DNA of 64,000 nucleotides from Arachis hypogaea (GCF_003086295.3 NC_092052.1:70534910-70598909); one strand, 5' to 3'. Shown: positions 10,300-21,885, counted from the first letter of the stretch. Notes: generated by a model from the letters alone, not told the origin. Program-made: numbers and translations.

Positions 10300-12040
10300 C
10301 TATCTCTGGCATACTTTATTTTGGTGAACCACTCTTCAGACACTTTTTTTTATCCTATTTTGCTTATTTTTCTGTATTTTTATTTTTATTTCTATTTTTA
10401 TCTTTTATTTTATTTTTATCTTATCTTGTCTTTTAGGACTTGCAAATTTTTTTTTCTGTATTTTTACAGTAATTCTGCATTTTACACCTTAGTTTATATA
10501 TTTATCTTAGATATTTAGTTTAGTCTAGTTGCAATTTTAGTTATTAAGTTGTGATATAGAACATATAGATTAATTAGTTTAGTTTACCCTTTTAGCATAC
10601 GATAACATGGATTAATTGAAAATAAAAAGAGTAAACTAAAAAATTTAGCATAACAAAATCACAACAATCCACACACTGTATATATATATATATATATTGG
10701 TTAATTTACACAACATTTTTCAAGGAAGAACACTAAGATTTTAAGAGCCACCCTAAGATTCACATTGAGAATAATGGGAACCCTTGATTTCTACTTGCAT
10801 GACATACATAACTGATATATGGTTTTTGATCCAGAGAACACACAACCTGTGAGTTTTTTAGCTTATTTGTATGGTTACATTATTTAACCATAATTATTTC
10901 ATTCTTGTGTGTTTGCCCTTCTTTTTTATTCTGGTAATCTTTACTTTGTTTTAATCTATATGTCCAATATAGAATATAGATACATACCAAGAGATGATTG
11001 AGGCCATCATTTAAATTTTTTCCTCACTTATCCCAAATAAGCTTACCTTTTACATCACCCTTGTTAGCCCCCTTGAGCTTTTAATCCCCTCTTATTTTAT
11101 AATCACATTACTAGCCTTAAGCAGAAAAACAAATTAAAAACCCCAAGTTGAATCCTTGGTTAGCTTAAGATAGAGATTGTGTATCCACTAAGTGTGGAGA
11201 AACATGGGAACATGGGTTGATAGGAAAGGATTAACTCTATAAAGTAATAAGGATTTTGGGAGCATGCTCATGTAAAACAAATTTAAATACCATCTGCATT
11301 GATATATGTTCTGTTTATATTTCAGATAAAAAAAATCCTTTTAGTTAAATAAGTAAATAAGGGGACAAAATTACCCCAATGATAAGTTTAGTAAAGAAAT
11401 CAATGCACATGAGATAAGAATAAAATTAAAATTGGTACATGAGTATGTATTAAGAAAGAGAAAAATTAGGAACCCCAAGGAAGTTATAAATTATATAGAA
11501 TATGTATATGTTAGGTGAGACCTTAGACTAATCAAGGATTCACTTTGTTAGCTCACTTAGCCTTATATATATACCCTTACCCTTACCTTGACCCCATTAC
11601 AATCTTTAAAAGACCTCATGATCTTTGTATGTCTGTATTCAATATTTGTTGATTGGTTAGATGAAGAACAAAGTTTTAGAAAGCAAGAATAGAAAAGAAT
11701 AGAGTGATTAACCCCAAATACTGAGTGACTAAAGAGTAAACACAAATCCAGTGAGGGTTCAATAGCTCATCACCATATATCTCTGTTTAAATATTTAATT
11801 GTCTTGCAATCTTATGAAATATTTTAACCTAACTCAATTGTGACAGTGCTTTAACATGATTTAGGTTTGGCTATACATATATAATTCCTTGAAAATATGA
11901 ATTTGATTAACCACATGTAAGCTCTATATATATAGGTGGGTGATAATTAAAATTGCATGATACATGTAGGTAGTTTGCATTTAGAATAGATTGCATTGCA
12001 TGAGATTCCACCATTCTAACTTTACCCTTTCTCTTGGATT
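10300..12040 (+). other. Conserved non-coding 3' region of element B
   Basis: The region is AT-rich with no credible ORF. It contains a (TA)n tract at 10679-10698, a further polypurine-like AAGTGTGGAGAAACATGGG near 11180, a block conserved with C and E (CCTTACCTTGACC...CCATTACAA, 11577-11603) and a GTGAG/CTCAT hairpin near 11751-11770 that also occurs in C and E. Confidence 0.6.
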
Positions 12041-12078
12041 TAGCATGAGGACATGCTATTGTTTAAGTGTGGGGAGGT
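12041..12078 (+). other. RGGR-loop hairpin and polypurine tract before 3' LTR, element B
   Basis: Hairpin TAGCATG-AGGA-CATGCTA (12041-12058) is followed by the polypurine tract AAGTGTGGGGAGGT (12065-12078), which abuts the 3' LTR. Confidence 0.8.
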
Positions 12079-13559
12079 TGATAAACCCATATTTTATGAT
12101 ATAATTTGTGCTCAAATTGAGTGTTTCTATCAATTCTTCACACACTTATCCATGTAAATTGCATGGTTTTACTTTCCCTTACTTATTTTATGATATAAGT
12201 GAAAAACATGTTTCCTATGCTTTAAAAATATTAATTTTAATTACCCTTTACTATCATTCGATGCCGTGATATGTGTGTTAAGTATTTTCAGATCTCATAG
12301 GGTAGGAATGGCTTAAGGGACAAAAAGGAAACATACAAAAATGGAAGGAAAACACAAAAATGGAGTTTTGAAGAAAAGGGTAGCAACGCGAACGCATGGA
12401 CGACGCGAACGCATGCCTAGCGCGAAATGGCATCGACGCGTACGCGTGGACGACGCGGACGCGCGCCTTGAGCAGAACGCAAATGACGCGTACGCGTGAC
12501 AAGGAAAACGCCCAGATGACGCGAACGCGTGACCCACTCGGACGCGTGACAGACGCCACGTACAAAAATTTGTAGAAAATGCCCCCAGCGATTTCTGGAC
12601 CCTTTTTCAGCCCAAATCCAAGCCAGAAACACAAAATATAAGCTAGAGAATAGAGGAATCAAAGGAGATATGTATACAACATTGATAATTCATAATTTTA
12701 GGTTTTAGATGTAGTTTTTAGAGAGAGAGGCTCTCTCCTCTCTCTTAGGATTTAAGATTTAGATTTTTAGAATTAGGATTCTTCTCAAGTTTAGGATTAT
12801 TTCTCTTCAATCACAGGTTCAATATTCCTTTAATTTATTTTCTACTTTTATTTATTCCACTACTTTAATTGTCATTTATCTTTTCAATTTGGCTTATGAA
12901 CCATTCATGTTATGATTTTCTTAATTAATATATTTTGAGGTATTTCAAATTTTATTTTGCTTTAATTTATTTATGAATGATTTCAATTCAAATTAGATTT
13001 ATTTTCCCCTTTTGGCCTTGGTTAAGTAATTTATAACACTTGAGTTATCAACTCAGCTGTTGATTGAAATTGGATTCTTTGTTAGTTAATTTGCACTCCA
13101 ATAACTCTAGTCTCTCCATAGGGGTTTACTAGGATCTGAGGATCAAATTAATTTGTCTACTTGACTTTCCTTTATTTAGTAAGGGTTAATTTAAGTGGGA
13201 GCAGAATCCAATTCTCTTCACACCTGATAAGGGTAACTAGGATAGGACTTCAATTCCTTATACCTTGCCAAAAGTTTTATTTATTTATTTAAATTAATTC
13301 TTACAGTTTACTTTCTTGCCATTTACTATTCTTGCTTTTTATCTTATACATTAAAAAACCCAAAAACATATCTTTATATATAACCAATAATAAATCATAC
13401 TGCCCTACAACTCCTTGAGAGACGACCCGAGGTTTAAATACTTCGGTTATTTATTTTTATTGGGTTTTGTACAAAAGGATTTTCTGTTGGTTTAGAACTG
13501 TACCAACGATGCGATTAATTTTAGAAAAATTCTTTACCGACATAAAAACCCGTTCGTCA
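12079..13559 (+). repeat. Element B 3' LTR
   Basis: TGATAAACCC...CGTTCGTCA, 1,481 bp. Its palindrome array (12384-12556) has one unit fewer than the 5' LTR. Confidence 0.95.
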
Positions 13560-13832
13560 TGTTCCTTCTACTTTTGCATGCTTCTTTTCCATCCTTTAAG
13601 CCATTCCTGCCCTGTCAACCTTGAAAACACTTAACATACATATCACAGCATCGATGGTAGTAAAAGAAGATTAAAAATTAGCAAATTTAAGGCTAAAGAA
13701 GCATGTTTTGAATCATAGCACAAAATTAGGAAGGAAAATGTAAAACATGCGAATTATATGAATAAGTGTGAGAATAATGGATAAAATTCACTTAATTCAA
13801 TACAAAATAAACCATAAAATAGTGGTTTATCA
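13560..13832 (-). repeat. Element A 5' LTR, proximal part (U3 start), with right TSD copy of B
   Basis: It begins with TGTTC (13560-13564, the duplication made by B) and ends in GGTTTATCA at 13832, the reverse complement of an LTR start TGATAAACC. With 2293-3509 it makes an LTR of about 1.49 kb. Confidence 0.85.
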
Positions 13833-13837
13833 ATTAC

Positions 13838-14137
13838 CCTCTCCTAGAACCCTATAACAATTTGCACCACTATCTAAAGCAACAAATTTGTTAAAACTAA
13901 ATGCTATTAGGAACCAGCAATGTCACCTTTATTATCACACAGATAAAGTAGCTACATTAACACATCAAAAAATAAATGAAATGGAAGAAAAATAAAAAAT
14001 AAAAAGAATCTAAATTGAACAAAATGAAGAGCATAATGAGAAGAAAGAAAAAACTGTGGTACCGCAAGAAGAGGCGGAGCAAGTGACGGAGAAGTGCGGT
14101 TTTAGGTTGAAAGGGTGTGAAAATGTAGCGTTTAAGG
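13838..14137. other. Unassigned AT-rich flank
   Basis: A 300-base stretch between elements A and F with no ORF, repeat or motif I can support. It may be original flanking sequence or an older repeat. Confidence 0.4.
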
Positions 14138-15084
14138 TGTAAGAACCGGAATAACCATTTTAATAAAATAATAATTTAATTGCCTGGAATAGGTTCAAAA
14201 ATATAGAAATGATATTTTGAAAATAAAAAGGTGAAAATTGATATCAATGAATTTTTCTGAGTGGGAAAATGTATCTTTTGTGGAATTTTTTTTTATAAAA
14301 ATGCATTCTGGTGCTTAAGCCAGTGATATCAGCTCTAGTTTGTCCGGTACCGTGTATTGAGAAAAATAAGATTTTGAAAATTGAATTTATTGTTTTGAAA
14401 GGACAAAAAAAATTTAGAATCGAAAATCAGGCACTAATCTTAAATGTTTTGGCCCAAAGTGGGCCAAACGAGCTAAAAAAGCTAACGGGTTGGATCGGGT
14501 CCAACGTATATATGCTCTATTAATGAGCTTTCAGCTCATTTTAATGGAAAGAGAGATAGAGAACTCGGGTAGATGAGAAGAGAGGAGAAGAAGACAATGT
14601 TACTATTAATCTCCTCCTTCTTTTGGCCAAAACTTGAGCTACGGTGCTCTGATTGACGAGCCGTTTGCGGTCATGCGAAACTCTTACTAAGCCCATCATT
14701 TATAGCTAAGTTTTGCTAGTAAGATTTCGAAACTCAAGCTCCAGTGTCCAGCCCTAACAATTTTGCATTTTTACGTTTGGTTTTTGAGTAGATTTTGTGA
14801 TTTTGTTTGTTTAGGGGTGATCTAGCATTGGAATATTGATGGGTTTTGCCCCTAATATCATTGGGTATGGTAAGTTTCTTTAAACCCTTGTGTTTAGTTG
14901 TTTTTGGGAACCCTAGGTTTGATGTTGGTATGTTATATGATGTTAGATTGAGTTTTCATGTTTGTTAGAGTTGGTTTAAGGCTTTGGATTGAGCTTGGTG
15001 GCTTCGTTTTAGTATTTAGTGGATTTTGGGAATCGGCCAAGGTATGATTTCGGTTTTTTTTATGTAATATGTAATGTTTATAGA
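14138..15084 (+). repeat. Sequence F, LTR-like, part 1 (host of element 1)
   Basis: It starts TGTAAGAACC and contains a TATATATGC box (about 14507), a perfect AATGAGCT-TTC-AGCTCATT hairpin (14523-14541) followed by a GA-rich leader, then T/G-rich sequence. It continues after element 1 at 25223. It looks like a long LTR of another retrotransposon, but its terminal end and coding region are not in view, so the class is open. Confidence 0.5.
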
Positions 15085-15683
15085 TGATGAGCGGATAATT
15101 TATACGCTTTTTGGCATTGTTTTTAGTATGTTTTTAGTAGAATCTAGTCACTTTTAGGGATGTTTTCATCAGTTTTTATGTTAAATTCACATTTCTGGAC
15201 TTTACTATGAGTTTGTGTTTTTTCTGTGATTTCAAGTATTTTCTGGCTGAAATTGAGGGACTTGAGCAAAAATCAGATTCAGAGGTTGAAGAAGGACTGC
15301 TGATGCTGTTGGATTCTGACCTCCCTGCACTCAAAATGGATTTTCTGGAGCTACAGAACTCAAAAAGGTGCGCTTCTAATTGCATTGGAAAGTAGACATC
15401 CAGCGCTTTCCAGCAATATATAATAGTCCATACTTTGCTTAAGTTTAGATGACGTAAACTGGCGTTCAATGCCAGCTCTCTGCCCAATTCTGGCGTCCAG
15501 CGCCAGAAACAAGTTGCAAAGTGGAGTTCAACACCCAAACTGGCACAAAAGCCAGCGTTCAACTCCAAGAAGGACCTCTACACGTGCAACACTCAAGCTC
15601 AGCCCAAGCACACACCAAGTGGGCCCCGGAAGTGGATTTATGCATCATTTACTTACTTCTGTAAACCCTAGTAGCTAGTTTAT

Positions 15684-15691
15684 TATAAATA
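15684..15691 (+). promoter_or_regulatory. LTR TATA box, element 1 5' LTR
   Basis: TATAAATA lies in the context TTTATTATAAATAGGAC. It is identical in the 3' LTR (24084-24091) and in element 2's 5' LTR (32393-32400). It is a strong match to plant TATA boxes and probably sets the genomic RNA start about 30 bases downstream. Confidence 0.75.
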
Positions 15692-16751
15692 GGACTTTTT
15701 ATTACTGTATTAGACATCTTTTGATCACTTTTAGATCTCTAGACCTCCATGGGAGGCTGGCCACTCGGCCATGCTTACCCTCTATTCACTTATGTATTTT
15801 CAACGGTAGAGTTTCTACACTCCATAGATTAAGGTGTGGAGCTCTGCTGTTCCTCAAAGATTAATGCAAAGTACTACTGTTTTCTATTCAGTTCATCTTA
15901 TTTCGCTTCTAAGATATTCATTCGCACTTCAACCTGAATGTGATGAACGTGACAATCATCATCATTCCCTATGAACGCGTGCCTGACAACCACTTCCGTT
16001 CTACATTAGATTGAATGAGTATCTCTTAGATCTCTTAATCAAAATCTTCGTGGTATAAGCTAGATTGATGGCGGCATTCATGAGAGTCCGGAAAGTCTAA
16101 ACCTTGTCCGTGGTATTCCGAGTAGGACTCTGGGATTGAATGACTATGACGAACTCCAAACTCGCGAGTGCTGTGCGTAGTGACAGACGCAAAAGAATAG
16201 TAAATTCTATTCTAGTACGATCGAGAACCTCCAAGATGATTAGCCATGCAGTGACAGCGCATCGGAACATTTTCACAGAGAGGAATAGGATGCAACCAAC
16301 GACAAGGGTGATGCCTCCAGACGATTAGCCGTGCTGTGACAGAGCATTTGGACCATTTTCCCGAGAGGATTGAAAGTAACCATTGGCACCGGTGACATCG
16401 TTACAAAAAGCCAACCATAGAAAGGAGTAAGACTGATTGGATGAAGACAGCAGGAAAGCAGAGGTTCAGAGGAACGAAAGCATCTTTATGCGCTTATCTG
16501 AAATTCTCACCAATGATTTACATAAGTATTTCTATCCTTATTTTAGTATTAATTTCGAAAACTCCATAACTATTTTATATCCGCCTGACTGAGATTTACA
16601 AGGTGACCATAGCTTGCTTCATACCAACAATCTCCGTGGGATCGACTCTTACTCACGTAAGGTTTATTACTTGAACGACCCAGTGCACTTGCTGGTTAGT
16701 TATGCGAAGTTGTGAAGATTTGTTTAGACCATGGTTCTGTGCATCCGTTTT

Positions 16752-16769
16752 TGGTGCCATCGCCAGGGA
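16752..16769 (+). other. Fossil PBS inside the LTR of element 1
   Basis: TGGTGCCATCGCCAGGGA is a four-transition variant of the working PBS and is preceded by the same GTTTT context. It is 49 bases upstream of the present LTR end and just after GTGCATCC, which matches the H1 LTR end GTGCACCA. Confidence 0.65.
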
Positions 16770-16824
16770 ATCAATTTCGAACAACAATTCACAACCTGAG
16801 TAACAATTTCGCATACCAAGTTTT

Positions 16825-16843
16825 TGGCGCCGTTGCCGGGGAT
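16825..16843 (+). other. Primer binding site of element 1
   Basis: TGGCGCCGTTGCCGGGGAT is fully complementary to the tRNA-Asp 3' end and starts seven bases after the LTR end. Confidence 0.93.
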
Positions 16844-18698
16844 TGTTCGAGTTTGGACAACTGACGGTTCATCTTGTTGCTCAGATTAGGTAATTTTCTT
16901 TTTGTTTTGTTTTCAAAAATTTTTCAAAAATCTTTCAAAAATTTCTCATTTGTTTTCGAAAAAAATTTAAAAAAAAATGTTTTCAAAAACATATTTTTCT
17001 TCAGAATTTTTAAGAATGAATTCTAGAGTTTCATGAAGCATGTTGAAGCATGCTGGCTATAAAACCATGTCTAAATTCTTTTGGACAGAGGTTTTGGATT
17101 AAAATTGAATGAATTACTCCCATATTCATGCTAAAGCTTGACTGGCTATTAAGCCATGTCTAACCCTCAGATTGGAGCTTTAGATTAAGATTGTAAGATT
17201 CCTGGAATTCATATTAAAAATTTTGGAATCCTTATTTTTCTTTTTCAAATGATTTTCAAAAAAATTTAAAATAAAAATACAAAAAAATCATAAAATTATA
17301 AAAATAAAAAATATTTCATGTTTCTTGTTTGAGTCATGTGTCATGTTATAAGTTTGGTGTCAATTGCATATGCATCTTGCATTTTTCGAAAAATTCATTC
17401 ATTCATAGTGTTCTTCATGATCTTCAAGTTGTTCTTGGTAAGTCTTCTTGTTTGATCTTGATGTTTTCTTGTTTTGTGTCTTTTCTTGTTTTTCACATGC
17501 ATTTTTGCATCCATAGAGTCTAAACAGGAAAGATTTCTAAGTTTGGTGTCTTGCATGTTTTCTTTGTATCAAAAATTTTTCAAAAATATGTTCTTGATGT
17601 TCATCTTGACATTCAAAGTGTTCTTGGTGTTCATCTTGACATTCATAGCATTCTTGCATGCATTCATTGTTTTGATCTAAAAATTTTCATGCATTGCATA
17701 ATTTTCATGTTTTTCTCTCTCATTATTAAAAATTCAAAAATAAAAAAATATCTTTCCCTTTTTCTTCTCATAAAATTGAAAATTTGGATTGACTTTTTCA
17801 AAAATTTTTTAAAAATCTAGTTGTTTCTTATGAGTCAAATCAAATTTTCAATTTAAAAATCTGATCTTTTTCAAAATCTTTTTCAAAAATCAAATCTTTT
17901 TCATTTTTCTTAGTTATTTTCGAAAATTATAAAAATATTTTTCAAAAATATTTTTCTTAATTTTATCTTATAATTTTCGAAAATATCATCAACAATTAAT
18001 GTTTTGATTCAAAAATTTTAAGTTTGTTACTTGCTTGTTAAGAAAGATTCAAACTTTAAGTTCTAGAATCATATCTTGTGATTTCTTGTGAATCAAGTCA
18101 TTATTTGTGATTTTAAAAATCAAATCTTTTTCAAAACTAATTTCAATCATATCTTTTCAAAAATATCTTTTTATCTTATCTTTTTCAAAATCATACCTTT
18201 TTCAAAAATTTGATTTCAATATATCTTTTCTAACTTCCTAACTTCTTATCTTTTCAAAATTTGTTTCAACTAACTAACTAACTTTTTGTTTATTTCTTAT
18301 CTTTTTCAAAACTACCTAACTAACTCTCTCTCTCTCTCTCTAATTTTCGAAAATATCTTCCCTCTTTTTCAAAATTTCTTTTTAATCAACTAATTATTTT
18401 AATTTTTGATTTTAATTTTCGAAAATTACTAACCTTTTTCAAAAACTATTTTTGAAAATCACTAACCCTTTTTGAAAAAAATAATTTTCGAAAATCCTTC
18501 TCCCTCATCTCCTTCTAACTATTTATTCATCTACTAACACTTCTCTTCATCTCACATCACTGCTCCTATCCTTACCTTTGTGTTTGGATTCTTCATTCTT
18601 CTTCACCCCTATTCCTTTTCTTCTTCTACTAACAATAAGGAACCTCTTTACTGTGACATAGAGGATTCCTCTTCTTTTCTTGTTCTCTTCTCTTTCTT
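16844..18698 (+). other. T/A-rich untranslated leader of element 1
   Basis: The 1.85-kb non-coding stretch is filled with TTTTCAAAAAT and the palindrome TTTTCGAAAA, with (CT)n at 18322-18342. AAGTTTGGTGTC occurs twice (about 17350 and 17538), each in a conserved position relative to element 2. No gene seen. Confidence 0.7.
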
Positions 18699-21029
18699 AT
18701 GAGCAGGAACAAGGAAAAAGGCATTCTTGTTGAAGCTGATCCAGAACCTGAAAGGACTCTGAAGAGGAAACTAAGAGAAGCTAAATTACAACAATCCAGA
18801 GACAACCTTATTGAAAATTTCGAACAAGTAAGGGAAATGGCAGCCGAACCCAACAACAATAATGCAAGGAGAATGCTTGGTGACTTTACTGCACCTAATT
18901 CTAATTTACATGGAAGAAGCATCTCCATTCCTACCATTGGAGCAAACAATTTTGAGCTGAAACCTCAGCTAGTTTCTCTGATGCAGCAGAACTGCAAGTT
19001 TCATGGACTTCCATCTGAAGATCCTTTTCAGTTCTTAACTGAATTCTTGCAGATCTGTGATACTGTTAAGACTAATGGAGTAGATCCTGAAGTCTACAGG
19101 CTCATGCTTTTCCCTTTTGCTGTAAGAGACAGAGCTAGAATATGGTTGGACTCTCAACCCAAAGACAGCCTGAACTCTTGGGATAAGCTGGTCACGGCTT
19201 TCTTAGCCAAGTTCTTTCCTCTTCAAAAGTTGAGAAAGCTTAGAGCTGATGTTCAAACCTTCAGACAGAAAGAAGGTGAATCCCTCTATGAAGCTTGGGA
19301 AAGATACAAGCAACTGACCAAAAAGTGTCCTTCTGACATGCTTTCAGAATGGACCATCCTGGATATATTCTATGATGGTTTATCTGAGCTATCAAAGATG
19401 TCATTGGATACTTCTGCAGATGGATCCATTCACCTAAAGAAAATGCCTACAGAAGCTCAAGAACTCATTGACATGGTTGCTAATAACCAGTTCATGTACA
19501 CTTCTGAGAGGAATCCTGTGAGTAATGGGACGCCTATGAAGAAGGAAGTTCTTGAAATTGATACTCTGAATGTCATACTGGCTCAGAATAAAATATTGAC
19601 TCAGCAAGTCAATATGATTTCTCAGAGTCTGACTGGAATGCAAGCTGCATCCAACAGTACTCAAGAGGCTTCTTATGAAGAAGAAGCTTATGATCCTGAG
19701 AACCCTGCAATAGCAGAGGTAAATTACATGGGTGAACCATATGGAAACACCTATAATCCATCATGGAGAAATCATCCAAATCTCTCATGGAAGGATCAAA
19801 GGCCCCAATAAGGCTTTAATAATGGTGGAAGAAACAGGTTTAGCAATAGCAAACCTTTTCCATCATCCACTCAGCAACAGACAGAGAACTCTGAACAAAG
19901 TACCTCTAATCTAGCAAACTTAGTCTCTGATCTATCCAAGGCCACTGCAAGTTTCATGAATGAAACAAGGTCTTCCATTAGAAATTTGGAAGCACACGTG
20001 GGCCAGCTGAGTAAAAGGATCACTGAAATCCCTCCTAGTACTCTCCTAAGCAATACAGAAGAGAATCCAAAAGGAGAGTGCAAGGCCATTGACATAAGCA
20101 CCATGGCCGAACCTGTAAGGGAAGGAGAGGACGTGAATCCCAAGGAGGAAGACCTCCTGGGACGTCCAGTGATCAATAAGGAGTTTCCCTCTGAGGAACC
20201 AAAGGAATCTGAGGCTCATCTAGAGACCATAGAGATTCCATTGAACCTCCTTATGCCCTTCATGAGCTCCGATGAGTATTCCTCTTCTGAAGAGAATGAG
20301 GATGTCACTGAAGAGCAAGCTGCCAAGTTCCTTGGTGCAATCATGAAGCTGAATGCCAAATTATTTGGCATTGAGACTTGGGAAGATGAACCTCTCTTGT
20401 TCACCAATGAACTAAGTGATCTGGATCAACTGACATTGCCTCAGAAGAAACAGGATCCTGGAAAGTTCTTAATACCTTGTACCATAGGCACCATGATCTT
20501 TAAGGCTTTGTGTGACCTTGGTTCAGGAATAAACCTCATGCCCCTCTCTGTAATAGAGAAACTGGGAATCTATGGGGTGAAAGCCACTAAAATCTCATTA
20601 GAGATGGCAGACAATTCAAGAAAACAGGCTTATGGACAAGTAGAGGACGTGTTAGTAAGGGTTGAAGGCCTTTACATCCCTACTGATTTCATAGTCCTGG
20701 ATACTGGAAAGGAAGAGGATGAATCCATCATCCTAGGAAGACCTTTCCTAGCCACAGCAAGAGCTGTGATTGATGTGGACAGAGGAGAATTGATCCTTCA
20801 AATAAATGAGGACAACCTTGTGTTTACAACTCAAGGATCTCTCTCTGCATCCATGGAGAGGAAGCATAAAAAGCTTCTCTCAAAGCAGAGTCAACCAAAG
20901 CCCCCACAGTCAAACTCTAAGTTTGGTGTTGGGAGGCCACAACCAAACTCTAAGTTTGGTGTTGAACTCCCATATCCAAACTCTAAGTTTGGTGTTGGAG
21001 AGTCTCAACAATGCTCTGAACATCTGTGA
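18699..21029 (+). pseudogene. gag-pro: Element 1 gag-protease, one nonsense codon
   Basis: The frame starts at ATG-AGC-AGG after a CT-rich leader and reads to 21029 except for TAA at 19809-19811, where element 2 has CAA. Residues about 90-230 match the retrotransposon gag domain (LMLFPFAVRDRARIWLDSQP, FRQKEGESLYEAWERYK). The second half holds an aspartic protease: ALCDLGSGINLMP near residue 605 (catalytic D; the usual plant form is DLGASIN) and the flap-like ILGRPFLATARAVID. There is no CCHC zinc knuckle and no RT after it. Three PNSKFGV heptads close the protein, encoded by CTAAGTTTGGTGTT repeats at about 20920-20997. The product would have packaged RNA and cleaved Gag. It is probably inactive as a full polyprotein because of the stop. 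Confidence 0.85.
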
Positions 21030-21077
21030 GGCTCCATGAGAGCCCACTGTCAAGCTATTGTCATTAAAGAAGCGCTT

Positions 21078-21095
21078 GTTGGGAGGCAACCCAAT
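21078..21095 (+). other. Post-gag hairpin of element 1
   Basis: TTGGG-AGGCAA-CCCAA lies about 50 bases after the gag-protease stop, preceded by AAGCGCTT and followed by a T run. It is conserved in element 2 (about 37873-37890) and in H1, where element 2 has inserted into it. Confidence 0.7.
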
Positions 21096-21235
21096 TTTTA
21101 TTTATCTAATTATATTTTTCTTAGTTATATGTCTTTATAGGTTCATGATCATGTGGAGTCACAAAATAAATATAAAAATTAAAAACGGAATCAAAAACAG
21201 CAGAAGAAAAATCACACCCTGGAGGAAGCACCTGT

Positions 21236-21482
21236 CTGGCGTTCAACGCCAGAACAGAGCATGGTTTTGGCGCTGAACGCCAAAAATGGGTAGTGTCTGG
21301 GCGCTGAACGCCCAAAATGGGCAGCATCTGGGCGCTGAACGCCAGAATTGCACCCTGGAGAGGAGCTGGCGCTGAACGCCCAGAACAAGCATGGTTCTGG
21401 CGTTCAACGCCAGAAATGGGCAACAAATGGGCTTTGAACGCCCAAAATGGGCACCAACCTGGCGCTGAACGCCCAGAGTTGT
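21236..21482 (+). repeat. GGCGYTSAACGCC palindrome array between gag and ORF2, element 1
   Basis: Eight units such as CTGGCGTTCAACGCCAG and TGGGCGCTGAACGCCCA occur about every 30 bases. Where the outer stem base changes, its partner usually changes too (TTTGGCG/CGCCAAA, TGGGCG/CGCCCA). The same unit type occurs in the LTR. Confidence 0.8.
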
Positions 21483-21540
21483 GTGCAAGGGCATTTTACA
21501 TGCCTAATTTGGTGCAAGGTTGAAAATCCTTGAACACTTT

Positions 21541-21622
21541 AGGATCTGTGGACCCCACAGGATCATCTCAGGATCTGTGAACCCCACAGGATCATCTCAG
21601 GATCTGTGGACCCCACAGGATC
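21541..21622 (+). repeat. Triplicated 29-bp unit, element 1
   Basis: AGGATCTGTGGACCCCACAG opens each unit; two full copies and a partial third occur. Element 2 has a single copy (about 38266-38290), so the expansion is specific to element 1. Each unit contains a CTGTGG/CCACAG inverted pair. Confidence 0.8.
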
Positions 21623-21783
21623 CCCACCTACCTCACCCTCTCTCTCTCCATTCATGATCATCCCTTCTGTTTTCCATTTACCACTCACATCCATACACCC
21701 ACCTACCTTCAAAATTCAACATCTCTTTCCCACCCAATCCCACCCATATGGCCGAATACACACATCCCTCCATCTCCTCCATA

Positions 21784-21850
21784 TCTTCTTCTTCTTCTTC
21801 TTCTTCTTCTTCTTCTTCTTCTTCTTCTTCTTCTTCTTCTTCTTCTTCTT
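21784..21850 (+). repeat. (CTT)n microsatellite in the ORF2 leader, element 1
   Basis: About 22 uninterrupted CTT units lie directly before the RGGR hairpin. Element 2 has only four or five at the same place. Confidence 0.95.
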
Positions 21851-21885
21851 TTGCTCGAGGGCGAGCAACATTCTAAGTTTGGTGT
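21851..21885 (+). other. RGGR-loop hairpin plus AAGTTTGGTGT motif upstream of ORF2, element 1
   Basis: TTGCTCG-AGGG-CGAGCAA (21851-21868), then five bases, then TAAGTTTGGTGT (21874-21885). The same pair with a different stem precedes the 3' LTR (23445-23482). Confidence 0.75.

Larger units (their letters stand above)
3510..13559 (+). mobile_element. Element B: complete MNSH-group non-autonomous LTR retrotransposon
   Basis: The 10,050-bp element has LTRs at 3510-5031 and 12079-13559, a tRNA-Asp PBS, an intact ORF1, a broken ORF2 and a polypurine tract, and is flanked by a perfect 5-bp duplication (TGTTC). No protease, RT, RNase H or integrase frame is present, so it would depend on enzymes supplied in trans. 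The two LTRs differ by small gaps, for example a segment near 4918-4950 that is missing at about 13468. Confidence 0.95.
1..13832 (-). mobile_element. Element A: MNSH-group non-autonomous LTR retrotransposon, partial, split by element B
   Basis: Read on the minus strand, this element has a 5' LTR (13832 to 2293), a tRNA-Asp-type PBS, a broken ORF1 and the start of the post-ORF1 region, and then leaves the window at base 1. The 5' LTR is cut in two by the complete element B. No RT or integrase is seen. Its 3' LTR lies outside the window, so the target-site duplication cannot be paired; the candidate on the right is ATTAC at 13833-13837. Same family as B, C, D and E by LTR 3' end, PBS and ORF1 similarity. 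Confidence 0.85.
15085..16818 (+). repeat. Element 1 5' LTR
   Basis: TGATGAGCGG...CGCATACCA, 1,734 bp. It contains a TGGCGTTCAACGCCA-type palindrome cluster (15460-15560), a TATA box (15684-15691) and, near its 3' end, a degenerate PBS copy (16752-16769). Confidence 0.95.

Noticed and set aside
14311..14523. 70-aa ORF in sequence F
   Set aside because: No homology or codon signal that I can see; lies in LTR-like DNA.
16825..16843. tRNA-Asp gene fragment
   Set aside because: Only the complement of the last 18-19 tRNA bases is present, at the LTR edge, so it is a primer binding site and not a gene.
21078..21110. Rho-independent-like terminator (GC hairpin and T run) after gag
   Set aside because: The organism is a plant; the hairpin is noted as conserved but not called a terminator.
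21236..21482. CRISPR-like regularly spaced palindromes
   Set aside because: Units are degenerate, spacers are not unique, there are no cas genes, and the context is a plant retrotransposon.
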